64,000 nucleotides of DNA from Anomaloglossus baeobatrachus (GCF_048569485.1 NC_134354.1:514299780-514363779); one strand, 5' to 3'. Shown: positions 38,029-50,632, counted from the stretch's first letter. Numbers and translations are program-made. Notes: generated from the sequence alone by a model not told the origin.

Positions 38029-39166
38029 TGTAGCGCCCCTGAACACCTCAGGGTGCAAGTGCCCCTGGACACCTCAGGGTGCTACAAGGTTCTGCATCCC
38101 CACAAGGACTCAGAACCCCAGTGCCGGTAACACCAAGAACCCAGGTAATCCCAGTTTTCCCCAACAATCCCCCATACAATGGTACCGAGCAAGGGTGGGA
38201 CCATGGATAGCCGCCTAAAGGTGGAGCCAATCCAGTCCACTAGTTGACCAGGTGGGAGGGGAAGACTGTGGAGAGTAGTCAGAACACAGGAAGACAGTAG
38301 GGAGAAGGATGTCTGCAGTGAAAGGGAGTAGACACAGAGAGAGAGAGTTGACAGCAGGAGAGGAGTGAAGGTGCATATGAGGAGATGTCCTGACTCGGGT
38401 TAACTGTGACCTGGTACCCAGGAGAAGTGGTTGCGGTGGAGTATGGTGGAGTACTCCCTGAACTACGTACCGATGAGGTACAGGACCCTAGGACAGGAAA
38501 GAGCTCCAAGCCGACCTGTTAACACCTGCACAGCAAGGGGACCATCAAGGACCTTGCTGACCCAAAGAATCCGAAGATTCAGTAGCAAAGGGAGAGGCGG
38601 GGACAAGACCAGAGACTCCATCCTCTTAGGGTTCACACTACCGTCAGGCAGACCGAAGTGGACAAACCACCAGACGGGGACCCCCAGTTTCTCTATGCCA
38701 CAGGGACCCATTTACCAGAGACAGGTGCAATGGAAGAAGGTGCCAGAGAACCAAACTGGCACTGAAACGAAGGGGACCTGGAGGTGAAACCAGCCGGCAT
38801 CGGGCAACCAGTTATTACCAGCCAGCCGTAAGTAAAACCAGTTGCACTGAACTTAGGTGTGGACTCTCTTTTTCTAGTACCCGTCACAACATTTATCCAC
38901 TGGGGCCTGGCCCTGCTTGCATAGGGCCTACCATGCAAGCTGCAAATAACACCAGCCCCAATAGTGACATTCTGCAGCGGCGGCTCCATACCTCTAACCG
39001 CAACACCACAAATGGCGTCACATATGAACACGAATTAAACCCCTTGTAAATATATCCCCATTACAAAAAGGGCCCAGGGCACGGAACTGGGCAGCGGCCA
39101 CCACCGTGACATCCCCCAAGAGAGACATTGCCCGGGACCGAGTACCCCATATCCTTGGGTGCTACA
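38029..39166. mobile_element. Solo LTR, copy 2 (tandem duplicate)
   Basis: The same length as copy 1 and ~99% identical, offset by exactly 1266 bp. The 128-bp GACA-rich spacer (37901-38028) repeats the sequence just before copy 1. So a 1266-bp block was duplicated in tandem after the LTR inserted. Confidence 0.85.
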
Positions 39167-39412
<246 letters not shown>

Positions 39413-39505
39413 TATATACAGAAAGTATCTGTTTTTTGAATATGCTTTGGTAAACAGCTAAAATGCCAAAACTTGTCACTGTCCAAATATCTCTGGACCT
39501 AATTT

Positions 39506-40305
39506 TATATTCACATGATATCATACACAATACTATACATAGCAGAAGCACATTATTAAGATTATTTCAGCAGAGGAACTTTATTTAACACCACTTACAA
39601 TTGTGGAACTTATTATTATTCCAAGACTATTGATTAGACTGTACTTTGTTCTTGGGACAACCCATTTAACTTGCAGTCCTAATCTGGCTACAATTAACAA
39701 TATGACTGACATGTTAAATATAGAAATTTAGATGAAATGACAAATATTTTAAGAACAGTCAATTATACACTTTTATGTTCCTGTGTTTTAAAATAAACAA
39801 TATACTTGAGTGACTAAATGTTATGCAGTGTTAGTGAAGTGTAAAGGGATTTAAACAATGTCTGTCTTTCACAGAGGATAAAGCATGTCTGAAGAAAACA
39901 TAAAGATGATATTTCATCAAGTTTTCTGTTTACACTGTTGTATTGTCAAATTATAAATTGTGAGGAACTGCTTTGTCACTTGGTATAGACCTTATAAATG
40001 GTTTTTGCTCCAAACATCATCTTATTTTTTCTCAAAATGATGGATGCAAACACTTTAATTAACTTTCAAGCTGAATTCAGCTGAAAACAGATTCTGTATT
40101 GACAATGTGTGCAGCTTTTGTATGACTCCAAAGACTTACCAATTTGCCAAGCTGCTGAGAAACAGGACATTTCCGAGAAATACTTCTACAATTATGGTTA
40201 AAAGCATCAAATTAGCTTTATTTTTACCTGCCTTAATTATAGGTAGGAGGTAACAGAATAAAAAGAACAAAACAAAAGAGATTCAATATTCTAAACAGAG
40301 GAAGT
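39506..40305. other. AT-rich sequence without recognised gene
   Basis: No long frame, splice-like exon or repeat that I can name. It may be unique host DNA. Confidence 0.5.
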
Positions 40306-40600
40306 ATATTGTGAACAGGACATGGAATGTATACAGATAGTATTGGCTGATATAAGAGTTATGATTAAGGACTTGTTTGTTTTTATTAATAGTCCGAAAC
40401 GCGTTAAGCTATCATGACCCTTACTTGTACCATCTAAGTGGATTTCGGTCTTCACGATGTTTTTAATGATGTCTAAATAAAGTCTTGGATGTTTTAACAT
40501 AAGGAGGATTTGTGCCGGATCGCCCTCTTTTTCCTTTCCACGTTCCATATTGTGAACAGGACATGGAATGTATACAGATAGTATTGGCTGATATAAGAGT
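40306..40600 (+). mobile_element. 187-bp insert flanked by perfect 54-bp direct repeats
   Basis: 40306-40359 and 40547-40600 are identical 54-bp repeats (start atattgtgaacaggacatgg). The insert 40360-40546 holds ggact...agtcc closing a loop, directly followed by gaaacgcgtt. Then come aataaag and an end gccggatcgccctctttttc. This end resembles that of the ~840-bp insert in the 16-30 kb nest. Read as a retroelement fragment with an unusually long target duplication. Confidence 0.75.
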
Positions 40601-41185
40601 CCAATAATTAAGAGAGATTAATGGAGTCCACTTGAAAAGAAGTAGAAATCATAGGCACAAAATACTACTGAATAGAGGATAATAATAAGAGCAAGATTGA
40701 TAAGTATCATCCATGCTTTCTTACTCTGTTCTCATCATTTTTCCAAATAAGTTAAAAGATTATCAGTACAGTACGATAGAGGTGCCAGAGAATTAAGAAC
40801 CTGTGAAATCATCATCAATAACTCCGATACAAGTTTATGTGGCCCCTGTGGGGATCCTGTTTGCAATCATCTATAGTTTGTTAATTACATTGAATGCATG
40901 AATTCCTGAAAATATTATTATTATTATGCATTTTTAGAGCACCATTGATTCCATGTTGCTGTACATGTAACAAGCAGTTTACATACAAAATACAAATATC
41001 AATTACAATGAACAATTTAACAATGACAGACTGGAACAGATAGAGAGAGGATCCTGCCCATGAGGGGTTACAGATTATCCCAACCAACTCATATAGTACA
41101 TAATGTTGCTGCATTTTCATGCTACTGAAAGAAAAATATCTGGTATGAGGCACAAGCACTGCAGAAAGTAAAAAGTGAGGCCATA
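40601..41185. other. Host-like sequence with a degenerate LINE/SINE tail
   Basis: 40906-41100 resembles the 3' tail of an old frog LINE or SINE (attattattatgcattttta, then gattccatgttgctgtacatg). The rest is unassigned. The last 4 bases, cata (41182-41185), are a target duplication. Confidence 0.5.
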
Positions 41186-42342
41186 TGTGGCGCCCCTGAC
41201 CTGGTCAGGCACCACTGAGTACTGCACCCATGCTGGGGACAGTACAATACAGGTAATCCAGAAGGCTGACTGAGGTGTGACTACACAGGCGCATAGTGAT
41301 CGGGTCTCCCACATGTACCTTTGAGAGGACCCCTGGGGATCCCAGGAGGGGGCAAAGCCTTCACCTCCACTCGAGGGGTGGAGGGGGCAAAGCCTCCATC
41401 TCCACTCAAGGGGTGTGGTAGAGAGCCTGGTTGCTAGGTGGCGTAGGCAAGAACAGGAGAGGAGGAGTAGTGAGCCGGTTTAGTGTGCAGTTCAGGGAGA
41501 GCAGACGTCAGGAGCAGACCCCTGGGGCTGTGGCAGTCTAACAGCGTCCGCGCAGTGACTACCGACGGGGGAGAACGGTCACCTAGTAGTGCTACCCGAA
41601 ATCCATCTTCAGCTAAAGAGAGAGCAACGGAGTGGGAAGTAAGGAGACTGCTAGGGAGTTACCAGGCCCAAACGGGTAGCAGGTCCCAGTGCAGGGATAG
41701 ATCCACCTTTCCTTGCCAAACCTGCATGAGGGGGCACTTTACACCCCCAAGACCACACTACAGAGTCCGCAGCCACGTAGCCACAGTTAGGGCCCATAGT
41801 TCACAGGAGGCAAGCTGCCGGAGTGTCCTGGTCCAGGCTACAAGCAAACGGGCCAAAACGAAGGGGAGAGAGGCACCAGCAACTTCCCTGGGTGACCCCC
41901 ATAGGGACTAAAAGTCGGGGTTACCCCAAAACGTAAAGGGCTAAGGAAGGCGAGTCGGTAGCCACCCTCATCAGTCAGCCTGAAGGATACCTGGTTCCAG
42001 CCTGGTTCATCCCAGCTACGCCCGGGTTACTCACCCTGCCATCAACAGTGAGTAAAACCCCTGAAAGACATTCTGCTTGTGTTGAGTTATTCTGCGCCTT
42101 GTGGTTCCACACACTTACACAGGGCCCTGGGGCTTGCCTCACTCTCAGGAGGCTATTACAACTGACTGCACCCACCATCAGCCCCAGGCGTCCCTTAATC
42201 TGCAGTGGCGGTCCCCACTGACCGCAATTCTGAAAGTGGCGTCACGACAATCCTAGATAGAAGATTTCCTACCTGTGACAGGATCCAGCTGCGTGGAGTC
42301 CCTGAAGGTAATGCACCGACACAACACCGGTGGGGCTTCACA
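41186..42342. mobile_element. Solo LTR with CATA target duplication
   Basis: 1157 bp, tgtggcgcccctgacctgg to ggtggggcttcaca. TG...CA ends, flanked by cata at 41182-41185 and 42343-42346. No internal region: a fossil solo LTR, probably Gypsy-type given the 4-bp duplication. Shares its start with the two solo LTRs at 36763 and 38029. Confidence 0.8.
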
Positions 42343-42430
42343 CATACATAAGAATTCCTGGAATCTGTGTCTTTTCAGTTCTGTATACAGCATAATAATT
42401 CAGGCACTTTTTAATGGAAACAGATTCTCT

Positions 42431-43085
42431 TTAAAGGATCACCATCACCAGGATTTTCATATATAACCTAAAGCCAGTGCTATACTGGTACTATCAGACT
42501 GTTTCTATACTTACCTTTAGTGGTCAGCTTGGATGTTTAGGTTTTGAAATCCAAGAAAGTAAAGTTTATAAAATTATCAGCTTCTTGAGTGACAGCAGCA
42601 GAGGATCATATAATATCGGAGGGTATTCATAGTTATCCCCTCCCTCTATTAGAAGTAGTATAAGAATTAAATTATACATTCGACCTTGCAGGACCTGTGG
42701 GGAGGTCAAACTCATGTGACCAAAGGGGGCGGGACCTCATCCAACAGAAAAATGTTGCTTTCTGGTATCAGCTTTGTTGGCTGAGGCCCCACCCCTTCTG
42801 GTCACATGGCTATGACCTCACCACAGATCCTGCTAGATCAAGTGTGTAATACTTCTGCTAATTGTAATAGAGGAAGGGGATAACTATGAATACCCCCCGA
42901 TATTATCTGATCCTCAGCTGCTGTCACTCATGAAGCTGCTCATTTTATAAACTTTACTTTCTTGGATTTCAAAACCTTTACATCTTAGCTGACACCTAAT
43001 GGTGTCTATAGAATCAGCCTGATAGTGCCAGTACAGCACTGGCTTTAGGTTATATATGAAAATCCTGGTGATTGGTTCCCTTTAA
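42431..43085. mobile_element. T2-type TTAA foldback MITE
   Basis: Starts ttaaaggatcaccatcacc and ends ggtgattggttccctttaa. The arms of ~300 bp are almost fully complementary around ~42750. The terminal TTAAAGGRR-type motif and TTAA target are those of the T2 family known from Xenopus. No coding capacity. Confidence 0.85.
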
Positions 43086-43739
43086 GACTCTAATACAAAT
43101 GAAATATTGTCAGAAATTGTTCTACAACAACTGCCAAAAACAAAATAAGCAAACACCAGCACAAGACAGAAAATATTGCAAGGACAAACATAATTTAGAA
43201 TTCTGTACACATATTGTGCTTTGTTCATATCTTTTAACTATAATAACTAGTTAATTCATACTTATCATGTTTTTATTATTAACCCCTTAACGACCTTGGA
43301 CGTACTGAGTACGTCATGGTGACATGGTGCTAAACGACCCATGACGTACTCAGTACGTCCTGGCGAAATCGCGGTCCCGGAGCCCCGGGGAGTGAAATTT
43401 ATTTACTTGAACGGTGGATTCGGGAAGGAGGGGACCTCTGCCTGACGTCAGGAGGGGTGGTGCCTCCTCCCCGAACCTACAGAGGCTGTGATTGGCTGAC
43501 GAACGCCGCTCAGCCAATTACAGCCACTGTAATGTTCCAGCCATTGAAAATGGCTGGAACATTAAAATCCAGCCCTGATCAGTGCTGCTGTAGCACTGGC
43601 CATTGGCTGGAGCTGGGTGATCGATGCTTCACCCGCCCCCAGCTCTGATTGGAGAGACCGGTCTTGTGACCGCTCTCTCCAATCAATGTGGATCTGCGGC
43701 CTGTGATCGTCCCTAGAAGCCGAGGAGAGCGGTAAGTTG

Positions 43740-44570
43740 TTGTCCCCGCCGCCCGCCCCTGTCCCCGATCGCCCCGCCGCTCGCCCCTGTCCCCGATCGC
43801 CCTGCCGCTGCTCCCGCTTCACCGCTGTCCCCGCCGCTGCTCCCGCTTCACCGCCGCTGTCTCCGATCGCCCCGCCGCTGCTCCCGCTTCACCGCCGCTG
43901 TCTCCGATCGCCCCGCCGCTGCTGCCGCTTCACCGCTGTCCCCGCCGCCATGTTCCCGATGCACCGCTGTCCCCGCCGCCATGCTCCCGCTGCACCGCTG
44001 TCCCCGCCGCCGCTCCCGATCGACCGCCGTCCCCGCCGCCATGCTCCCGCTGCACCGCTGTCTCCGCCGCCATGCTCCCGCTCCACCGCTGTCCCCGTCG
44101 CCGCTCCCGATCCACCGCCGTCCCCGCCGCCATGCTCCCGCTGTCTCCGCCGCCATGCTCCCGCTGCACCGCTGTCCCCGCCGCCGCTCCCGATCCACCG
44201 CCGTCCCCGCCGCCATGCTCCCGCTGCACCGCTGTCTCCGCCGCCATGCTCCCGCTGCACCGCTGTCCCCGCCGCCGCTCCCGAACCACCGCCGTCCCCG
44301 CCGCCATGCTCCCGCTGCACCGCTGTCTCCGCCGCCATGCTCCCGCTCCACCGCTGTCCCCGCCGCCGCTCCCGATCCACCGCCGTCCCCGCCGCCATGC
44401 TCCCGCTGCACCGCTGTCTCCGCCGCCATGCTCCCGCTGCACCGCTGTCCCCGCCGCCGCTCCCGAGCCACCGCCGTCCCCGCCGCCATGCTCCCGCTCC
44501 ACCGCTGTCCCCGCCGCCGCTCCCGATCCACCGCCGTCCCCGCCGCCATGCTCGCCACTGTCCCCGCCGT
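43740..44570. repeat. GC-rich minisatellite, ~30-bp base unit
   Basis: Units such as ccgctgtccccgccgccgct and ccgccatgctcccgctgcac alternate in a higher-order pattern. The long frames on all strands are periodic artefacts. Confidence 0.94.
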
Positions 44571-44670
44571 CGTCGCACCCACCTTTTTCAGCCGCTGCTG
44601 CCCCCGATCGGCGGCGGCCGCCGCCGCCGTCATCGGCTGCCCGTTCTCCATCGCCACACCACCTATCCCT

Positions 44671-45105
44671 CCATGTGCTGCAAGCCACCCTCCCCCCACG
44701 TGGGGGGAGGGTGGCTGGCTTGCAGCACATGTGGGGGGAGGGTGGCTGGCTTGCAGCACATGTGGGGGGAGGGTGGCTGGCTTGCAGCACATGTGGGGGG
44801 AGGGTGGCTGGCTTGCAGCACATGTGGGGGGAGGGTGGCTGGCTTGCAGCACATGTGGGGGGAGGGTGGCTGGCTTGCAGCACATGTGCTGCAAGCCACC
44901 CTCCCCCTACATGTGCTGCAAGCCAGCCACCCTCCCCCTACATGTGCTGCAAGCCCCCCTCCCTCCCCCTACATGTGCTGCAAGCCCCCCTCCCTCCCCC
45001 TACATGTGCTGCAAGCCCCCCTCCCTCCCCCTACATGTGCTGCAAGCCCCCCTCCCTCCCCCTACATGTGCTGCAAGCCCCCCTCCCTTCCCCTACCTGT
45101 GCCAT
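44671..45105. repeat. Minisatellite that reverses orientation twice
   Basis: Near 44672-44735 a palindrome (ccctccccccacgtgggggg centre) turns the repeat round. ~31-bp units gggtggctggcttgcagcac follow to 44885. At cagcacatgtgctg the array flips again into ~36-bp units tacatgtgctgcaagccccc to 45105. The parts share the tgctgcaagcc core. Confidence 0.92.
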
Positions 45106-45289
45106 CTCTCTCTCGCATCAGACTGTGCCCCCCTCCCCGATCTGCTGCCTGCTCTCTCCCATTTTCCATCTACTGCCCCCTCTCACCCTCCTCGATCTGT
45201 TGCCTCCTTCATCTGCTGCCTCTTCTGTCTGCTGTGATCCTGCTGCCTAGATCCATCCTGTAAGGTAGGTATCCCCATCTCGCCTTCCC

Positions 45290-45490
45290 CCCCCATCCTC
45301 TGCCGCTTCTCCATCCGCTGCGCCATTTCCCATCCATCCGCTGCGCCATTTCCCATCCATCCGCTGCGCCATTTCCCATCATCCATCCGCTGCGCCCTTT
45401 CCCATCCTCTGCCGCTCCTCCACCCGCTGCGCCCTTTCCCATCTTCCATCCGCTGCGCCCTTTCTCATCTGCCGCCCCGCCCTCTCGCAT
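45290..45490. repeat. ~22-bp minisatellite
   Basis: Units catccgctgcgccatttccc, about seven with variants. Followed by unassigned sequence and a long T-run at 45596-45620. Confidence 0.88.
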
Positions 45491-45659
45491 CGCATTATCC
45501 AGCGCAGTTGCTCGCTTCCAGACTGCAGTGGATGATGCGATGCGAGACTCGTGCATTGCTCTCACGTTTGGCACTGGTCTTAGTGGCAGGCGCCCTTTTT
45601 TTTTTTTTTTTTTTTTTTTTATACTGATGTCTGTATTTTTTATTTCGCCAAACTAATTT

Positions 45660-46745
45660 TTTTTGTATGGGGGGGGTCTAGTTTCCAAAATGGGATCACA
45701 TGTGGGGGAGCTCCATTGTTTAGGCACCTCAGGGGGGTCTCCAAATGAAACATGGCGTCTGCTAATAATTCCAATCAATTTTACTGTGAAATGGCGCTCC
45801 TTCTCTTCTGAGCCCCGCCGTACGCCCAAACAATTGATTTCCACCACATATGAGGTATCGTCGTACTCAGGAGAAATTGCACAATACATTTTATGGTGCA
45901 TTTTTTCCTGATACCCTTGTGGAAAAAAAAGCTACCTGTTTGAAAAAACAATTTTGTGGTAAAAAAAAGAATAAAATATTTTCACGGCTGAACATTACAA
46001 ACGTTTGTGAAGCCTCCAGGGGTTCAAAGTGCTCACTAAACAGCTAGATAAATTCCATGAGGGGTCTAGTTTCCAAAATGGGGTCAATTGTGGGGGAGCT
46101 CCATTGTTTAGGCACTTCAGGGGGGTCTCCAAATGAAACATGGCGTCCGCTAATAATTCCAACCAATTTTGCTGTGAAATGGCGCTCCTTGCCTTCCGAG
46201 TCCTGCCGTGCGCCCAAACATTTGATTTCCACCACATATGGGGTATCTGCGTACTTAGGAGAAAATGCACCATAAATTTTATGGTGCATTTTTTCCTGAT
46301 ACCCTTGTGATAAAAAAAGCTACCTGGTTGAAGCAACAGTTTTGTGGTAAAAAATTTTTTTTTTTCTTTTCACGGCTCAACGTTATAAACTTCTGTGAAG
46401 CCCCCAGGGGTTCAAAGTGCACATCAAACATCTAGAAAAAATATTTGAGGGCTCTAGTTTCCAAAATGGGGTCATTTGTGGGGGAGCTCCATTGTTTAGG
46501 CACCTCAGGGGGTCTTCAAACCCGACATGGCGTCCGCTAATGAGTGCAGCTAATTTTGCACTCAAAAATTCAAATGGCGCTCCTTGCCTTCCGAGTCCTG
46601 CTGTGTGCCCAAACATTTGATTACCACCACATATGGGCTATCTGCGTACTCAGGAGAAAATGCACGATACATTTTATGATGCATTTTTCCTGATACCCTT
46701 GTGAAAATACTAATTTTTATGGCTAAAGTAACATTTTTGTGTTAA
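45660..46745. repeat. ~387-bp tandem repeats in TTAA element 2
   Basis: The segment gtttccaaaatggg recurs near 45680, 46069 and 46456. Each unit also has cctgatacccttgtg near its end. The same unit is in TTAA element 1 (inverse), so it belongs to the family. Confidence 0.9.
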
Positions 46746-47368
46746 AAAAGTAAATTTTTCATTTTTTCGTCTACATTGCTTTGGTTGCTGTGAAGCTCCT
46801 AAAGGGTTAATAAACTTCTTGGATGTGGTTTTGAGCAGAGTGAGGGGTGCAGATTTTAGAATTGGGTCACTTTTGGGTATTTTCTGTCGCCTAGGTTTCT
46901 CAAATCACTCCAAATGTGATGTGGTACCTAAACAATTTTTTTTTGTAAATTTTGTTGGAAAAATGAGAAATTGGTGATGAACTTTGAACCCTTCTAACTT
47001 CCTAACGGAAATTTTTTTTTTTTCAAAAATTGCGCTGGTGTAAAGTAGACATGTGGGAAATGTTATTTAGTAACTTTTTTGTGTGACATATCTCTCAGAT
47101 TTATGGGCATAAAATTTCAAATTTTGAAAATAGCAAAATTTTCAAAATTTTCGCTAAATTTCCGAAATTTTCACAAATAAACGCAAAACATATCGGCCTA
47201 AATTTACCACTGACATGAAGTACAATATGTCACGAAAAAACAATCTCAGAATCGCCAGGATCCGTTGAAGTGTTCCAGAGTTATAACCTGTCAAAGTGAC
47301 ACTGGTCAGAATTGCAAAAAATGGCCGGGTCTTTAAGGTGAAAACAGGCTGGGGGCTGAAGGGGTTAA

Positions 47369-47732
47369 TAGCTATCAAATACATTTTACATACTGTTCAA
47401 TAGTTCTTGTTTAAAGCGTACTCTGTTTTAGCTTTGAGGTTATAAAACAGTAAAACATTAAAGCAAAATAGCTTCTTTCTGCTACTCCAGATAAAAGGTT
47501 AAACACCGACTTTATTCAAGGATCCACTTGTATTTTGTTAAAGTTCAGACATAAGTACTTCTCCTATCCAGCTATCCATAATACATCCTGAGTTAAAAAT
47601 ATAGTTTCTATTGTATTCCCTTAGCTTATCACTATTTTGTCATTATCACCAACAATAGTTTGCTATATTTTCTGCTGCAATAATTTATACATCTCATAGT
47701 GAACTGTAGAAGTATCAAAAACAATTTACTTA
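47369..47732. other. No feature recognised
   Basis: AT-rich, possibly unique host DNA. It ends at the TTAA of the next element. Confidence 0.5.
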
Positions 47733-48924
47733 TTAAGGGAATCTGCACCAGGGTATTGCCACTTTATTTGAGAGCAGCATAATGTATGGACAGAGACCCA
47801 GATTCCAGGGATGTGTTACTGTGCTGATTGCAGTAGATTTGATAAAGTCATTGTTTTATCAGCAGGAGATAATCACTAGGGGACTCATAAACCTGCTGCC
47901 ATTTAGGGGTGCTTCTCACATAGCGAGATCGCTGCTGAGTCACATTTTTTGTGACGCAGCAGTGACCTCATTAGCGATCTCGCTGTGTGTGACACTGAGC
48001 AGCAATTTGGTCCCTGCTGTGAAATCGCTGCTCCTTACACACAGTGCTGGTTCATTTTTTGCACATTGCTCTCCCACTGTGAAGCACACATCGCTGTATT
48101 TGACAGCGAGAGAGCAACAATCTGAATGTGCAGGGAGCGTGGAGCCGGCGTCTGGCAGCCTGCAGTAAGCTGTAACCAAGGTAAATATCGAGTAACCAAG
48201 AGAAGCCCTTTGTTTGGTTACCCAATGTTTACCTTGGTTACTAGTGTCCGTCGCTCTCAGGCTGCCAGTGCCGGCTCCCTGCTCCCTGCACACGTAGCCG
48301 GAGTACACATTGGGTAAATAAGCAAAGCGGTTTGCTTATTAACCCGATGTGTACTCTGGCTAGGAGTGCAGGGAGCCAGCGCTAAGCGGTGTGCGCTGGT
48401 AACCAAGGTAAATATCGGGTAACCAAGGGAAGTGCTTTGCTTGGTTACCCAATTTTTACCTTAGTTACCAAGCGCAGCATCGCTTCCATGCGTCGCTTCT
48501 GGCTGGGGGCTGGTCACTGGTTGCTGGTGAGATCTGCCTGATTGACAGCTCACCAGCGACTATGTAGCGACGCACCAGCGATCCTGACCAGGTCAGATCG
48601 CTGGTGGGATCGCTGGAGTGTCACTAAAGTGTGACGGTACCCTAAGTCAAGTATATTCAAAAGCTCTAAATAAATCCGTCTCCTCCAGTGATTGGCAGCT
48701 CTCTGTGTATACGGTACATTAGCAGAAAGCTGTCAATAGTGTGGACGGAGTTATACAAAGCTCAACATTCAGAGAACTGTTAGATCTGTAGCAGCAAAAA
48801 CTGTTTTTATCAAAATGACAGCAAGTAGCTCAGTAAGTGATACATTACTGGAATCAGGATTGCTGCCCCTACAACATGCTGCTCTCAGGTGGGGTACAAA
48901 ACACCTGGTGAGAGATACCCTTAA
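47733..48924. mobile_element. T2-like TTAA element containing a MITE
   Basis: Left end ttaagggaatctgcaccagg (TTAA 47733-47736) and right end cacctggtgagagataccct next to TTAA (48921-48924). The ends are imperfect inverted repeats with the TTAARGG motif. The interior is split by the MITE 47905-48643. Confidence 0.72.
47905..48643. mobile_element. MITE with gtgacggtaccct end
   Basis: The right end gtgtgacggtaccct and the diverged left end aggggtgcttctcac are inverted. The interior holds several inverted copies of accaaggtaaatatcgggta. Same family as 51500-52179. No clear target duplication. Confidence 0.72.
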
Positions 48925-49535
48925 AGTAAACAACAACACGATCACAGTGACTAAGTCAAGGCTGCTAAATTTTTATCATTATAGATTATTGTCTCAAGCT
49001 GATGCTTTCCTGACCTAATTTAATATAGATCTGAATTTGATGAATATCTCAAGCAGGATTATTTGACATCCAGATGGGTTAGACAGTGACTACATTCTAC
49101 CTGAATTGGAACTCATGACTGGAAACTGTTATGCATCATAACTTATTTTCTAATCTGTGTGGACTTGTCAGTAAAAAAAGCCTTGCAATAATGATGCTCA
49201 GCGTGCTGCACAACTCACTTGACCTTAATATTCAGTTTTAAAATATCTTCCTTACTGTTTTTTAATGCTTTCTTTTCAACTACATAATCAATTTACTCCT
49301 TTTCATCTTTATTGTCAATCCAGAAAATGATCAATTACATACTGCATTAAAAAATAATTGTTTTATTTTTTTAAGTGGGGTATATTTCAGTTTAAGGTAT
49401 CTGGACTTTCCATACTTCAGCAGCCTGTCCTTGTAATCTGTTCACATTGATCAGCTAAATATTTAGGGACCAGCATCTTTGATCTCTTTTTTTTTAAAGA
49501 GCTATTAGTATGCACTAGACGTTTATAACCTGATC
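48925..49535. other. No feature recognised
   Basis: AT-rich sequence without a repeat that I can name or a credible exon. Confidence 0.5.
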
Positions 49536-49539
49536 TTAA

Positions 49540-50504
49540 CCCCTTTACCCCCGGGGGAATTTTTCTTTTTATTTTTTTCTTTTGCACCCCTTCTTCCAAG
49601 AGAAATAACCTTTTTATTTTTCTGTCAATCTTGCCATATTGCCATATGAGGTCTTGATTTTTGCAAGATTAGTTGTACTTTTAAATGAAAACATAAGTTT
49701 TACCATCTAGTGCGCTGAAAAGAAACAAAAAAATTCCAAGTGCAGAAAAATTTTATTTTTTTTTAAACTTTTTTTTTTTTACTAGTCCCCCCAGGGGGGC
49801 TATAAGGATCGGCTCCCTGATTGCTCATTCACTTCTCCTGATCAGAGCTACATAACTTAGAACAGGAAAAATGCTCATCTCTTGTAACAATAGGTAGAAA
49901 ACTATGGAAAGGAAAGCGCAATAGGGTCTTACCCAGGTGATGGAAAGGGTGAAAATAAGTATTAGACTCACCTATAATGGTTGTGCCAGTCACAACCACT
50001 ATGCACGCATGTAGAAATCCAAGTTCGGCAGCAGTCCCAAAATTGCCTGATAACAGAGAGTAAATGGGAAACGGGTTGTAATAATAATAAAAGAAGCATA
50101 AATCTCCGTCGAATCCTCTGAGTCCTTGGCGCGGATTTACAACCCGTTTCCCGTTTACTCTCTGTCATCTCTTGTAACAGCCAGTGCTCTGCCGGCTGAA
50201 ACAGGAAGGGAGTCATAATAGTACAGGAGTGATCACATGACTAAATGCTACTATGGCAACCATTGGCTTCCCGTGATCACATCATGAGGCTGCCGAAGGC
50301 AGCAGGTAAGTGTACATTACCTGCTCCGGACATTTAAATTGCGCTGTCACATTTTGACAGCCCAATTTAAGGGGTTAAAAGGCACAGGTGGATCACGGAT
50401 CCACCTGCGCCTGTGAAGCACACATGTCAGCTGTTCAAATCAGACGGCAGTGATCACCCCTTCATGATTTAGGATGTTCGGATAGGACTTTGGTCGTGAA
50501 GGGG
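49540..50504 (+). mobile_element. TTAA element 3 (short)
   Basis: TTAA at 49536-49539 and 50505-50508. Ends ccctttaccccc and gtcgtgaagggg match the TTAA element 1/2 family. The interior differs and lacks minisatellites. It contains a 275-bp insert (49890-50164) with a perfect 15-bp duplication. Confidence 0.78.
49890..50164 (-). mobile_element. 275-bp retro-insert with 15-bp target duplication
   Basis: Flanked by tcatctcttgtaaca at 49875-49889 and 50165-50179. Contains an inverted pair acagagagtaaa(t/c)gggaaac (50049-50075 and 50139-50165). Read on the minus strand it ends ccctattgcgctttcctttc, like other short inserts here. No protein. Confidence 0.75.
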
Positions 50505-50508
50505 TTAA

Positions 50509-50568
50509 GCATAGAAACAAAAGATAGACAAGAGAAAAGTGGCAAATGACCCATCTGGTTCACAGTTC

Positions 50569-50632
<64 letters not shown>

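Larger units (their letters stand above)
43283..47364 (-). mobile_element. TTAA element 2 (inverted relative of element 1)
   Basis: Flanked by TTAA at 43279-43282 and 47365-47368. Ends ccccttaacgacc and ggggctgaagggg. The left end has a hairpin gacgtactgagtacgtc with its inverse within 70 bp. 43450-43700 is the inverse of 34080-34330 in element 1. Then come GC-rich minisatellites (43740-45480), a T-run, and about three ~387-bp repeats (45660-46740) homologous to those at 31700-32380. No transposase. Confidence 0.83.

Noticed and set aside
40360-40440. A complete, active hammerhead ribozyme
   Set aside because: The CUGAUGA box is not intact and no clear stem III partner is seen. Only a resemblance is claimed.
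43737-45263. A 508-residue frame and several others over 300 residues in GC-rich DNA
   Set aside because: Repetitive Pro/Arg/Cys or Gly/Ala composition set by the ~30-bp repeat; open on both strands. Not a gene.
47940-48317. Overlapping frames with conserved-looking Cys and His
   Set aside because: They fall in the foldback interior of a MITE and recur in the copy at 51.5 kb because the MITE does.
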